Shown here: piece by piece, positions 11,829-23,728 of the stretch
Numbering within the stretch: position 1 is the first letter of the stretch
Layout of the letters: each line of letters opens with the position of its first letter
Assembly: GCA_025677815.1 (NCBI GenBank)
Contig: JAIXMP010000050.1
Span: 169,180 to 233,179, forward strand
Direction of reading: 5' to 3'
DNA from: Phascolomyces articulosus
Lineage: Eukaryota; Mucoromycota; Mucoromycetes; Mucorales; Lichtheimiaceae
DNA length: 64,000 nt
Notes under the pieces: generated by a model
Told to the model about the DNA's origin: nothing
The model's input: only the letters and a program-made list of their open reading frames with translations
Database searches by the model: none
Translations under genes and position numbers: made by a program

Positions 11829-12844
11829 ATATCCCTTAATACTACATGTAGTGCACCAAAAGTCGCAGCACTTGGGTATTACATGATTATTCGTGTGAAC
11901 ATGATATGCTTGAGTGAATTCACATGATGTATATCTTTTTACTTTTGTAACTTCCTTTTTCCTTCTATATTGCTAAAACCCGTTCCATTTGATATATAAA
12001 TAAACAAAAGATCTACAGATTAAAATGATTCAGTTCGACTCTGTTCGTTTCAATGGGGAGTATGCTTCACATGCTAGCGTGGCTTTGGACAGTGTTTATT
12101 TTATTTTTTTGGCTGGCTTGGTTGCATGATAATTTTATTTGTGTGTGTATTTTTCTTCCATTCATTGTGAACCCAGCAACAAATTGTTACGTAGGTACCA
12201 CCAATGATTTCTAATAATGTTCCCATGTGTTAATTAATTCAATCATATTATAATAGGATGGAAAATAATAACAATAATAATAACAACAACAGAAACAAAT
12301 AATTGTTGTCTTATTCAAGAAGTGTGATGAATCTCTTCTAATCAACTTTGTAAGAAATAAAAGAAATCAATCTTTAGTTTGGTGATAAACCTTAAAGAGA
12401 TCCGCAATTATGCTTTCTGGACCTCAAACGCCACTGTGAAACGGAACCTTTACCAAAATTGTACGTCTCTCTTGTAACTCTATTTTTATTATATTTTTAT
12501 CTTTTTTTTTACCACTTTATTGTCGTTGTTGTTGTTGTTGTTTTTCTTTTTTGTATAAACGGAACTGGAGAATAATAAGAAGCATTCTATTTTTCAGAAA
12601 CTATTTTTATTTTACATATTTTCTGTATAACTAATTATAATATCAATGATACATAGTAGTCATACCAAACAAGAGAAGGAGAGAAAGACAGCGTATTTCG
12701 AACAACAGGACAGATAATTTCGGATCTAACAACAATAGTCAATAAGTTACATCCGAGGCTGAGCCCTGTTTTTTTAATTGTTGACGCAAAGGCTTTTATT
12801 TTACTTCTCTTTCTTTTACACTTTACTTTTCCCACACAAAAAGA
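11829..12844. other. intergenic region before the glycosyltransferase
   Basis: AT-rich with short AAT/AAC and TTG triplet runs (about 12260-12300 and 12520-12545). Pyrimidine-rich DNA directly precedes ATG 12845, as expected for a promoter and leader. No gene seen. Confidence 0.5.
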
Positions 12845-15029
12845 ATGACGAAAAAATCATCACCGCATGAAGCATTATGGATACCATCGCAACCACAACA
12901 ACAACGATCGATAACACCACCATCCATTGATAATTCAAGTACTCGGCGAGCCATCTTGCTATTATTATTAACATGTCTTTTATTTTTACTTGCATTTAAT
13001 GCTCGACTCATTTCAAACGCACCCACAGACGAGCAAGATATTGTCATTCCAAATCTTTCACCATTAAATACAAACGATCCTTTCGCAAGTGTTGGTACTG
13101 ATGATAAAGAGAAAGAGGTATTATTACCAAATGTTCCCCTTCATCATGATACTCCAGCACCACCAACACCTCCAGTGCAACCAGCACCTGTAATTCCAAT
13201 TGCAGAACAACAAGAGGATACAACAGTTGTAGTAGAACCACAACCGCAACAAAAACCTCCTTTTTCAGACGAAGATGATGAAGTAGCAGCTGTAGAAACA
13301 ACGGATGGATTAACTCACTATGCGTATGTTGTAGTCATTGCCTCTGAAGCTCCGTTCCAATCACGACGGAATCTGATCCGTTCGAAATATTTTGGATTAT
13401 ACGACAATCTTAAACCTTGTATGCGATACAATACAGATGTATTTTATACCTTTTGGATTCATGGTGGTCCGCCACCGTCCAATACGCCACAACGGCGGCA
13501 ATATGAAGCCGAAAAAATGGAATGGAATGATATGGTGGAAATCCCAAGCAATATACCTTTTGAACAAGAAACTATCCTAGAATGGGTATGGATATGGCTT
13601 GTTTTTATTTTTTTATACACACACGCACAGTTTCAGTATCCTGGAATTCCTTCTTCACTTGATGATCATAACCATAGCCTTTTTGTTTTTATTTTTATTT
13701 TTACTAAATTTGTACTAGGTTGAAAATACATTAAAAACATCACGACGGATAGAGTATGATTATTTGATTATTCAAGATGTTGAAACATTTCTTCAACTCC
13801 ATGTTATTAAACGAGAATTGGATGCTGGTGTAATTGGTGAATATTCAAATATGCCTTATGTTGTTAGCATGGATCAACCTCTCAACATGCTATGGGGATC
13901 TTTCTCTGGAACAGAAGACGATAAGCATGCTGCCATTATCGGTTCTGATGCAGCCCAGCTTGTGATGAGCAAACGAGAATTAATCCAAAAACAATTTGCT
14001 GTTTCCAAACATTTATTTACCAACACTTATAATTATTATCGTGCTGTATCGGGCGTTCTCAAAGCTGAAACAGATGCCGCCTTGTTACCGGAAGAAGCAG
14101 TGGAGGAACAAGGTCGACTTATCCCTGAATTTATTCGTGAAGATCGTCTGGGGGAGACACAACGGTTCATCCGGTGGGAAAATAATGTCGAATCGGTTCA
14201 TATCGAAGATCATGCCATCACTCGTATTTACCAAGACAAAGAATTCCAAGATTTGGCACGGTGGACCAGTTTACGGCCGATCCCTGCTTGTGCTCGCCAC
14301 TATTACTCATCCGATCGACCTAATGACCGAGATCCGGCCAGTATTGCAGTCGTGACCTCCTCTTATATTTATGATGCTTGTATGGAACCTTCTGCAACAC
14401 AAGCGGCTGAAAATAAGCGTCAGTACGCACTCCAACATGGCTATTCCTTTGTTGCTCGGTCATCTGAATTTGCGCAACAGTTACTCACGCAACGCAAGAT
14501 TGTCTGGGGCAAGATCGACGTCGTGGAGAAACTATTACCTAAATATCGATGGTTGTTTTGGCTGGATATGGATGCTGTGGTGATGGATCCGAGTCGTTCG
14601 ATTGAAGCTCTGTTGGAAAAACTAAGCGATAGTTATCAAGGAAATTTTGGACAAATTGATTTGGTGATTGCTAGACCTCATCAAGATAAGATGATCAATG
14701 CAGGTGTTTTCTTGATACGGAATTCTCGTTGGAGTTTACAGTTTTTACGTCAAGTACAAGCAACCACAGAATGGTATAACCGGGGTCCATCGTTTGAACA
14801 GGGTGCTATGGCAGATGTGATCAACAGACCTGAAAATCGTAATCATGTTTTATTGTTGGATGGGGATGATCAAACTTTCAATACTTTACCCCGTTATTAT
14901 ACTCCCAATGTTTCCTTTATCGTCCATTTCGCTCCTGACAAATGTCCTAATGATGCAGTATTGAAAGGACTTCGTGCTGCTGATATTCTTCAACAAGGTG
15001 GTATTGTTTCAAATCTAGACGAAGAATGA
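12845..15029 (+). CDS. type II membrane glycosyltransferase, GT31-like plus GT34 domains
   Basis: This is probably a Golgi glycosyltransferase that adds galactose or mannose to glycans. Exons are 12845-13585 and 13719-15029 (133-bp intron, phase 0), giving 683 aa. Residues about 37-53 are a single membrane anchor (AILLLLLTCLLFLLAF) after a short cytosolic tail, followed by a Pro/Gln-rich stem. Residues about 155-330 resemble a GT31-type galactosyltransferase fold (YAYVVVIASEAPFQSRRNLI, then EWNDMVEIP, then TLKTSRRIEYDYLIIQDVETF); its metal-binding position is not a clear DxD. Residues about 440-665 are a GT34 (GMA12/MNN10-like) domain with WLDMDAVVMD (Asp530 and Asp532), NAGVFLIRN and FEQGAMADV. 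The family's donor is UDP-Gal or GDP-Man; which one applies here cannot be read from the sequence. Confidence 0.9.
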
Positions 15030-15239
15030 GAATTGATAAATTGTCTTTTTTTAGGGGAACGTATCACCATTATTGGGAAATGGATTCATAAAAAAAAAGA
15101 AGAAGAGGAATCTGGTTTTTGTACATGCACTTTTTTATTTTGTAAATATATTTTAGATAACTTGTCCTTATTTTTTGTTATAATTTTTATTATTATTATT
15201 TTTATATATTTATACCATGATTTGTTTATTATCATCTCC

Positions 15240-17355
15240 TTAGATGATACCCTGTCGTCGTAAATCTTCATATGTCTTTCTATTGAATACATTGCCTTCG
15301 TCATCTTCATATTCTTCCATGGAATCAGGAACAAAATCTTCTTGAGCATTTTCTTTCTTTAACTTCCCATACACTATATTTACACATTTATAAAAATAGC
15401 ATAGAGTTCAGTATCATATCGTCCACTTGGTATACCCATATCACTAAGCCTCGTCACACATACAACACTTTCTTTCTCTTTCATTACTTACAGGCAAAAG
15501 CATCATCAATCTTTGTAATTTCATGAAAGTGTCGAGTATTAGGAATGCCAAGACAACGCATACCATGTGCGTGTCGCCATTCTTGGAAATGCTTATCAAA
15601 GGCTTTTCGACCCATATACACATAATTGCCACAAATTTCGCAAGGATATTCCACACCCAGACCGTGAAGTTTATACAACCAGTAAGGGATGGGTTTACCA
15701 TCCCAACCAAGCGGTAATTTGAGTGGATTATAAATACGATCTTCATCTTCATCGTCCGATTCTTGCTCTGCAAGATCAATCTCCTCCTGGTCTTGTTCAA
15801 GCTATTTTTACAGTTATATAAATAAATCAGTTCTCCGTGATCTCTATTTATAAAAAGGTGATCCACTTTCCCCTTCATCGTTAAATACTTACAGTGCGTT
15901 CTTTATCTGTGAGTGCTTGTTTTCGCTCCACATTGGCCTTTGTTTCCTCTCTAATATCTGATAAACCTTCAGCATATTTTGCAATCAGTAATTCTTTCCA
16001 TGCAAGTTCTTTTCGTCGGTCTTGTTTGGTATCGGAATGACCATTTGTTTCTTCTGTCGTTTGTTCTTGCTTTAATTTTTCTGCATTCTTTCGATGCTTC
16101 TTTCCTGTCAAATGAGCATCGTATACAGTCTTTTTGGAAAATTGTTTCTGACCTAAGAAAAGGATAAAAAAAAGTAGTCAAAATAATTAAATATCCAAGA
16201 CGTAATATAAATAAATATCCATCAAGCTATATGTTTACTTACATGCATTACAGTACAACTCTGGATCTAACATCTCATTTCCAATATCCTCCCATCCAGC
16301 AATTTGACCACTTTCCCATTTTTCATCCATTTCCTTTTGTGCTTTTTCTTCCAATTCTGCAAGGTCAAATAAGGGTCTTGCTCGACGGAAAAATGAATAT
16401 AAATATTCTGACAGATCATTCAAGTATCTACAATTATCAGCGTTAATGAGTGGTCATTCACATTTTATCGATATAGACACTCTCTTTGAATTCCTTGAAA
16501 AAGAAGAAAAAAACGTACTGTTTATAATCGGGGCTTGTCTTCATCTGCTTAGGATAAGCATTTGCAAAATCATCAAATTCGCTTAAATATTGCAAATATT
16601 CCAATTTTTTGACATCCTTGAGATTGATATATTTTCCATGTAATGCGTTCATATCCAGGTACCGACCATAACTTTCTTCACCTGAAAACTTTTTCTCGAG
16701 CTCTATTTCATATACATATGTATCATAGGATAGATATAAAGAAAATATCAGTTACTCCATCGGAGAAAAGAAAAAAAAAGAAAATAGAGTATTCCTTACC
16801 ATCTTCTTCACCATCTTCAGCATCACCGCCACTGGTGAGATTCATGTGAATAAATTCCATTTCTGGTGGTTCAACAGGTTCATTAGGGTATTTTCGATGG
16901 TGATCTTTGATGACACGTAAACGTTCATAAAATTCGCTAAATTCGGTTGATGCAGAAAGCGCCTCGATTTCAGATTGTCGAAGACTTTTTTCATATATAT
17001 ATATATAAAAAACATTGAGAATTCATTAGTGCTTTCATACATTAATTGTGAAAGTGACGTGGAACGATATATTACCCATCTTTATCCTCATACATGTCGT
17101 ATAAGTTATTGCTCTTGTCAGAAATACGTGTCAAAAATCTATCAACAATGTGTTCATTGCGTAAACGGTCGCGATGTGTTTTTAAATCTTCCATAAATTG
17201 ATCCACGATCGCTTGTTCTAAACGTTCAATCTCTTCATGGAGCCTATATCATTTAAGAAAAAAATACAATTTAATAAAACACCCTAATTGATCAATTGAA
17301 AATGAATCCAATAAAATATTTTTTACCCTCTTTGTCGTTCAATCAAATTATTCAT
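15240..17355 (-). CDS. SF3A3: splicing factor 3A subunit 3 (SF3a60/Prp9)
   Basis: A subunit of the U2 snRNP SF3a complex, which acts in branch-site recognition and prespliceosome assembly in the nucleus. Eight exons fit in frame: 17355-17327, 17243-17076, 16984-16800, 16702-16519, 16427-16243, 16152-15893, 15801-15492 and 15373-15240, giving 484 aa (human SF3A3 is about 500). The N-terminal helices start [10 protein letters not shown], followed by [20 protein letters not shown] matrin-type zinc finger ([19 protein letters not shown]) and a second C2H2 finger ([17 protein letters not shown], then [19 protein letters not shown]) are the hallmarks. The protein ends in the conserved [12 protein letters not shown]. 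The first exon codes for fewer than ten residues. The gene converges with the glycosyltransferase (about 210 bp) and lies 228 bp downstream of the MAK10 stop. Confidence 0.97.
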
Positions 17356-17583
17356 TTCGTATTTTTTTTATATATGGGAAATAATAAAAAAGTTTAAACC
17401 TGTCTATTTCACTACATAAAGGATTGATAATTCTTGTCATAATTCAACTCCGTTGTTGTCCAGTTTCAAATAACCATTCATTGGTAATAAGAACATTTTG
17501 TAAGTTGACCATCTTTCTCTCTATAATACATAATAAATATACTTTTTATTTTCTACAGAGAAAAAAGCTAAGCTATTTGTACA

Positions 17584-20500
17584 TTATTTTATTTCAATGA
17601 CAGGCCAAGAGGGATGATATCTAAAGATAACATTCACTTTACTCGATCGGTTTTTCTCGTCTGTAAATAACTTCATGATGGTAATCTTATTTCCCAAATA
17701 AGTACGTTTCATTCCCATTATTTCCTAATAATCATGTTAAGAATGAGTTATTAGCTCTTAAATTAAACATCAGAATAAAGAGGATGATAGACATATGAAT
17801 ATATACCTTATTATAAGGTTCACGACACATTTCTGATCTAGTTTGTTCTTGAGACATGTTGAGCAATATTTCAATTGCTTCTTTTGCAGCTCCTAAATGA
17901 GCATCTGCTAGTTTTAACAAATTTTCAGTATCTAAACTAGCATTGGTGTCGATTGTCTTTTCTATGCTTTCAAAAGTAGGTTGAGGTCGTGGTGTTGATA
18001 AAGGTAAAAATGGTTTGAGTCGTTGACGAAATCGTGTAGGTGGATCATCGTATCGAGGTTTCAGTACATCCAATTGTTTTGTTTTATATTGAACTACAAG
18101 TAACATGTTGTATATGCCACTTGCCATTCGTATTTGGGCTTCATTGTAATATTTTTGACTTTGAATATACTGAAGAACGTGATTAAAAGATGCAACATCT
18201 TGCTGAATGTATCTATCTTTGCTTTTTTTACTTGTTTGTAGTACTTCGTTTTCTAATTGCACCATATTAATGAAAACATAAATATTCCAATTGCTCCTCG
18301 ATTTCTTTATCTCTATCTCCTTTCAGTGCCCTTTCCCATAAGGAAATAAATTCATACTTTGTAAAGTGATTTGTTCTTCGATATGGTCCAATGCTCTTTT
18401 TCGAGCTTTAAGCACATCTAATAAATATCTATTAAAAATAATAATACATCAGAATTCTTCTTTTCCCATGTTTTGCTATTTTAGTTACTCTTTTCTCCGT
18501 CTTTTCCTCAAGGAAAAAGCAAACTTACAGGTATATCATCGTATATTCATTATTGCTATATAATTCTAATTCAAATCCAAGTAAAACAACAGTTTCCATC
18601 ATTTCCAATTTGATTAAATAGGCCCATGATGAAAAGTAGGATGGTGAAAATCCAAATTCCTAATACAGTAGACGTACATATAGAGTCAGAACTGATAATA
18701 ATATGGCGATTCTCCTTTTTACTTACCGCCAAATCCTGGATCTTTGAATCAATGACTTCAGCCTATTTTGGTAAAAATGAACAGTTCAGAACCACGAGAG
18801 TATACGTACAGCGTCCATCTGTCATATTAATTAAAACTATACCTCATCTTGTAATGCATCCCATTCTTGAAGAACTTTACACAATATTCTACGTTGACGA
18901 GAGCGATTATGACATTGAATTTTAAAATAATCTACCAATGGCTATAAATAGATGCAACGATTTAGTTATCTTGTTAGAAGTTGGGTCAGTGCAGTGTATC
19001 TTTTGTTATTTACCAGAGCTGCCCGTTCAAGAAATTCGGCAAGTGCCTTTTGCGTTTCCTCTAAAAGTGGTGATGCTAATACATGATCAGGAGCACGTAT
19101 AGATCCAGGGAAAAGAATCCATCGGGGAGGTCGTACAAGCTCATCAATGGCAAGAGATACAAAATTGACTACTGATTCAGTTCCAAATACACGTAAATCA
19201 TGATATAACAAAGTCTATTTATAGAGTGTTATGCAATTATTATTATTTTTATCAAATACGTCCTGTTTTTTAACCCCTTAAGCTTACATTTAGTTTTGAT
19301 CGAGAGAATGGATCCGCATAAGGTTGTTTGGCAGCAAAACTTTTAAAGTAGTTCTATTTTTTTAAAAAAATAAATAAATAAAGAAATCATATTAGAAAAA
19401 TAGATTGATGCTTTAAGGTAACAAGAAATAACTATTCGATAAACAACGTACTAAGAGTGATATAATGGATGGGTATTGATTTACGCCACAAATTGAAACC
19501 ATTCGTTCTACTAGTTCTCTAAAATGTGTATAAGACTGATATTTTTCAATTAACCAAAATATGTACATAAAAAACCATGGTGTTGATCTATATCACTTAT
19601 ATCAGCACCATTCATTCTTTCTCTCTCACTAAAACATACTTCTTCATCTGAAGGTAAAGTGATAGGTCGTGGGGGTGCTTGTGCAGTTAATTTTCGATTG
19701 ATATTTGGATCAAAAGCTATATAACACATTTCCGATATAAATAATCCGAGCAAGACAATTGATTTTATAGATTAATCCTTTTTTTTTTCTTCTTCTCTCT
19801 GGGATTTTCCCTTTAAATTACCTCCTTCAACGACGATTCCTTTTCCAATAGTAGCTGAAATAGATAGACAATCCTCTTTTACATTCAAAAGTTGTAATAT
19901 ATTTTCAAACTCTGCCTTGGCATGAGGTAAATAAGTACACTGTGCGTGAGATGCATAAAGTAGACCAAAGAGATAAGATTTGCGCATAAACAAACGATTG
20001 TATAATGGTGCTAACTCGTCCACTGGAAATTGAGTTTGTTCTATAAAATAATGAATTCAATTTAGTCCAACTTCAATAAAGAAAAAAAAACTATTTCATA
20101 TCCCATTCGAAGATTAACAAACAAACATAACCAAAAATTACCTCCGGTATTTGCTCGATCTACTAAATCTCTTAATTCTAAAAGTGCAGTATCAATCATA
20201 TTCATGACCATGGAATCCGTATATTGTTCATACAATGATAATCCAAATAGGTTTGTTGTAAAATCTTCTTCCTACAAAATGAACATGATATATAAAGTTA
20301 TGTTTTGCCGTCTTTTTTAATTTTTTTTGCGTTTATTTTATATGATTATAACTTACCTCATATACATTGCAAACAGACATTTCATTAAAAATATGTTGAC
20401 AGCACTTGACACAACCGAGGACATATGCTTTTAATGCGTTCTGAATTGCACCTTCGGGAGTCTTTTCACATTGTTCGGATGCTAATTCTCGGATATAATG

Positions 20501-21284
20501 GAAATATGTACATGTATAGACTGTTTGTGCCAATGAATGACCTGATACCCATGCCATCTATATGAATGTGTTATCCCAACCCCATAATTATTTTAGATAT
20601 CAATGGATTCCAGAAGCCAACGTGTATGATTCTTAGTTCTTTATTACCTCACAACTTAAAAGTCGATCCATGATCCATAATAGTTCACGAGGTTCAAGCG
20701 TTCGGCTCACATTAAACGACTGAGCTGCTTTATCGTTATCGTCTTCTTCTATAAGCATACCGGTATCCATCTTGGGATCCATAATTTCAATCGCACTCAT
20801 AGCATCAAACAAAGTAAACGATTGAAGGTGAATGAGCTGTCCAACTTGAAAATCTATTCAAAGAAAACAATCGAACAGCAACGCCAATCAGTTCACTCTT
20901 ATTGCTTTTTCCCTGGCCTTTTTCACTTGTGGGTGTTACTTTATCGTATTAGAAGTTGTATAGAAATTACCATCGGTTGCATCGTCCAAGAACTTTGTAA
21001 TATCTTTCCAAGCTGGTGCAAGAAAGTTATGGCTATTTCCAGGTCGACTCGGATCGTTTGTAATGTCCATATTCGAGATTGCCTCTATTTTGTATTCATG
21101 GTGTTGGGAAAATTATATTTAATGCTAAGTTTCTTAGACGTATATGACTTTTTCTTTTCTTCTCCTGCTTCTTATTCCTATTTATACTGCCAAGTTTGTT
21201 TGTTTTTCTTTTTTTTTTAAAAAAAAAAAAAGAACATTATAGTCGTCAATATATACCTCGTAAGCTATCTGTCATGGAATCCAT
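17584..21284 (-). CDS. MAK10: NatC N-acetyltransferase auxiliary subunit Mak10/NAA35
   Basis: The large auxiliary subunit that anchors the NatC N-terminal acetyltransferase to ribosomes. The start ATG is 21284; the first exon (21284-21257) has 28 bases. The gene has about a dozen exons. Recognisable family blocks in order are FDAMSAIEIMDPKMDTGM, SGHSLAQTVYTCTYFHYIRE, ALKAYVLGCVKCC and PPRPITLPSDE. Next come the long helical middle (VVNFVSLAIDELVRPPRW) and the C-terminal block DPPTRFRQRLKPFLPLSTP. The last introns place AAG|GAA across 17807/17724, and the protein ends in FRYHPSWPVIEIK at 17584. The same-order match to human NAA35, including MDPKMD and EGHSLAQTV-like motifs, makes the call secure; exact middle exon limits are less so. 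Confidence 0.92.
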
Positions 21285-23728
21285 GGTGGTAAGAATCGAT
21301 CGTGAACGTGAAAAAAGAACTCGCTTTTAAAGTTTGACAAAAAAGAACGAAACCCAGCTTTCCTTTCCAGGTTAAGTAATATTACTATGATATGAGAAAG
21401 TTATCTGAATATGCATGTTGGTTTATACATTTGCGTGCTCGTAATTTCTCTTTAACCAATTGTTACAGAATTATGCTATCCCATTATCTTTGTTACTGAA
21501 CCTCACAATCGACAAGTTTATTAAGGCCTTTATATAGATTATGTTTTTTATTATGGATGCAGAGGTATTATATATACAAAGCAACATCGAATATCCAAGG
21601 AAGCAGTATGACAGTTGTCATGTTTATAAAAATATACAATCAGGGGCAAAGATAACAGGATGTTCTCTTGAAAAATGTTGCAAAAGAACATTCTGGAATA
21701 CATCAATTGCTTTCGAATCATTATTTAGAAAGCAATATACATCCATTCTTCTCATCCAAACTAGTAGCTATATAATATTTTCATGATATGTTAAGCATGG
21801 CCATCTATTATTATTTATAATATATGTCTTTAAGTAGTAGCCATACAAGGACGGGTACACCAGTGCATAAATTATTATGAGTCAAAGAATATATATTTTT
21901 TAAAAACTAGAAATGATAATCCTGTAAGAGCTAGTTATGTGCCGTATTGTTATTACGCCAGTTGATTTAGTTAAGTGGTAAAATGATGGGTAGAATCTAG
22001 TGATGTATATAATGTATCAATAAATCAAATATGGAGCTCAAATTGATTCGAAAAAAAGATATGGTGTATTTTATATCCTGCCGCCTTTTAGATCTTTTCC
22101 TGATATCTACGCATGTATAAACTTCCCTTCCTTCTTCCTTTTGAGTGTCGGATTTATTGAACATACTGCTATTATATAATATAAGTAACGTTAATTAAGC
22201 GATAAGTATTGTTTATTTATATATCACCTAAGAGTGCGCTGTATTATACCCAATAACTAAAAATGAACAATTAGGGGGAAAAGTACTCTGCTGAATAGCA
22301 GAATTAAATTCGTGTTGGTAATCCTACTAATTTATATTTTCGATCCGTTTAGTATCTTCACATTCAACAATTTTTATCAATCAACAAAGAACATCGTCAA
22401 TTAATAGAGTGATTATTATAATTCATAAAAAAAACGTCAAAAAAACGCTTTATACATGCCCACATTAGATTTTCTATCTTGGAAATCATTTTCTTCGATT
22501 TCAATACACCAGCAAATAAAGCATTTGAGAAATAGCGCGCAGTCATGACGTTCGTTTACTTCGTCACTGATGAAAATAAAGAAATATATCGAAGGAGTTT
22601 ATCCATTATATTAGATATCTCCATATTATGACTTAACAAAGCCATCAGTAAAAAGCATAGTAAAATCAATAGGGCTCTTCGTCCGGATCAAGCTATCGAA
22701 CAAGCAATGTTGTGATTATATATAACTTAATAATTCCCCTTCCTATATCTGTTTTCTTGATTTGTAACCCCTTTTTACGGTCGATATACCCACACTTTTT
22801 TTCCTGCTGCCCCGCAGGTTTTTCAGAACTGAGCCTTGTTAACTGACGAGAGCAAGAAGTTGCAATCAGCGTGTGCTCAATTAATTTTGTCCTTAATAAA
22901 CTTTACAATTTCAACGTACTCCTAGGCGTTAAGTACTGTGGGTTACAATTTATTTTGAGCTTGTCAGATACGTACAAAAACCTAAAGGTTTATTTATATG
23001 TTCATATAATCATTTATCAAGCATTCTTAAACTTTCTTGAATTGATAAAAAAATTGAAATGTGCGAAACGAAATGCTATACTCTAAAGAAGATGCCTCAA
23101 TAAGTAAAAAATATGCTCCTTACCCATGTTAGTCAAGAAAGTCAAGAATAGGTGAACCCTTTTCTCGTATCCATCAAATATTACTAAACAAAAAGATATA
23201 AGATGCATTAATTGTTACTCGCTCTCGCTGGATCAATACTTAATGGACTAGGACAATAACAGAAAGAGAACAGAGAAGTTATCAAATTATAATCAACATA
23301 TTGAAACTCTGTAATCGTGATTTACATATCATATTGCTATATAGCTACTCTCTTCTAATACAACTTAGCGTTATCATGCATGATTGTACAATTGAAGGTA
23401 TGAAAGATTGAATGCTATAAATAAAGTACTTCAAAGTAATAAAGTAAAAGAATCTAGGTTTCTTTTTTAATTTGATTTTGTAAGTTCTAAGATATAATAA
23501 TGGAGCAAATTATAATAAGTTTGGATGATGATGGTAATAATGAAAAGAGAAAGAGAGGGAGAGAGGAAATAATAAAAAGAATATTGAATTCTATACACTT
23601 TTTTTGTTAAGTAGATGTGAATGTGTTGTTGTTGTTGTTGATATATTAATTACGTTTTTAAAAAAGAAAATTAAAGCAAATTTTGACTGAATTGAACGAA
23701 GAAAAAGGAAGAAAGAAAAAAAAAACCT
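21285..23728. other. intergenic region between MAK10 and the P450 reductase
   Basis: This is the promoter side of MAK10 and the 3' side of the reductase. Open frames (for example 21541-21786 and 22871-23086) are short, AT-driven and unlike known families. The last 250 bases before 23728 hold the reductase 3' UTR, with a TTG run near 23622. No RNA gene recognised. Confidence 0.5.

Noticed and set aside
17054..17070. 16-base string tgacgtggaacgatat, also found at about 49200
   Set aside because: Short, one copy in an intron and one in intergenic DNA, no flanking similarity; probably chance.
20822..21220. 132-codon plus-strand open frame
   Set aside because: Antisense shadow over exons and introns of the MAK10 gene.
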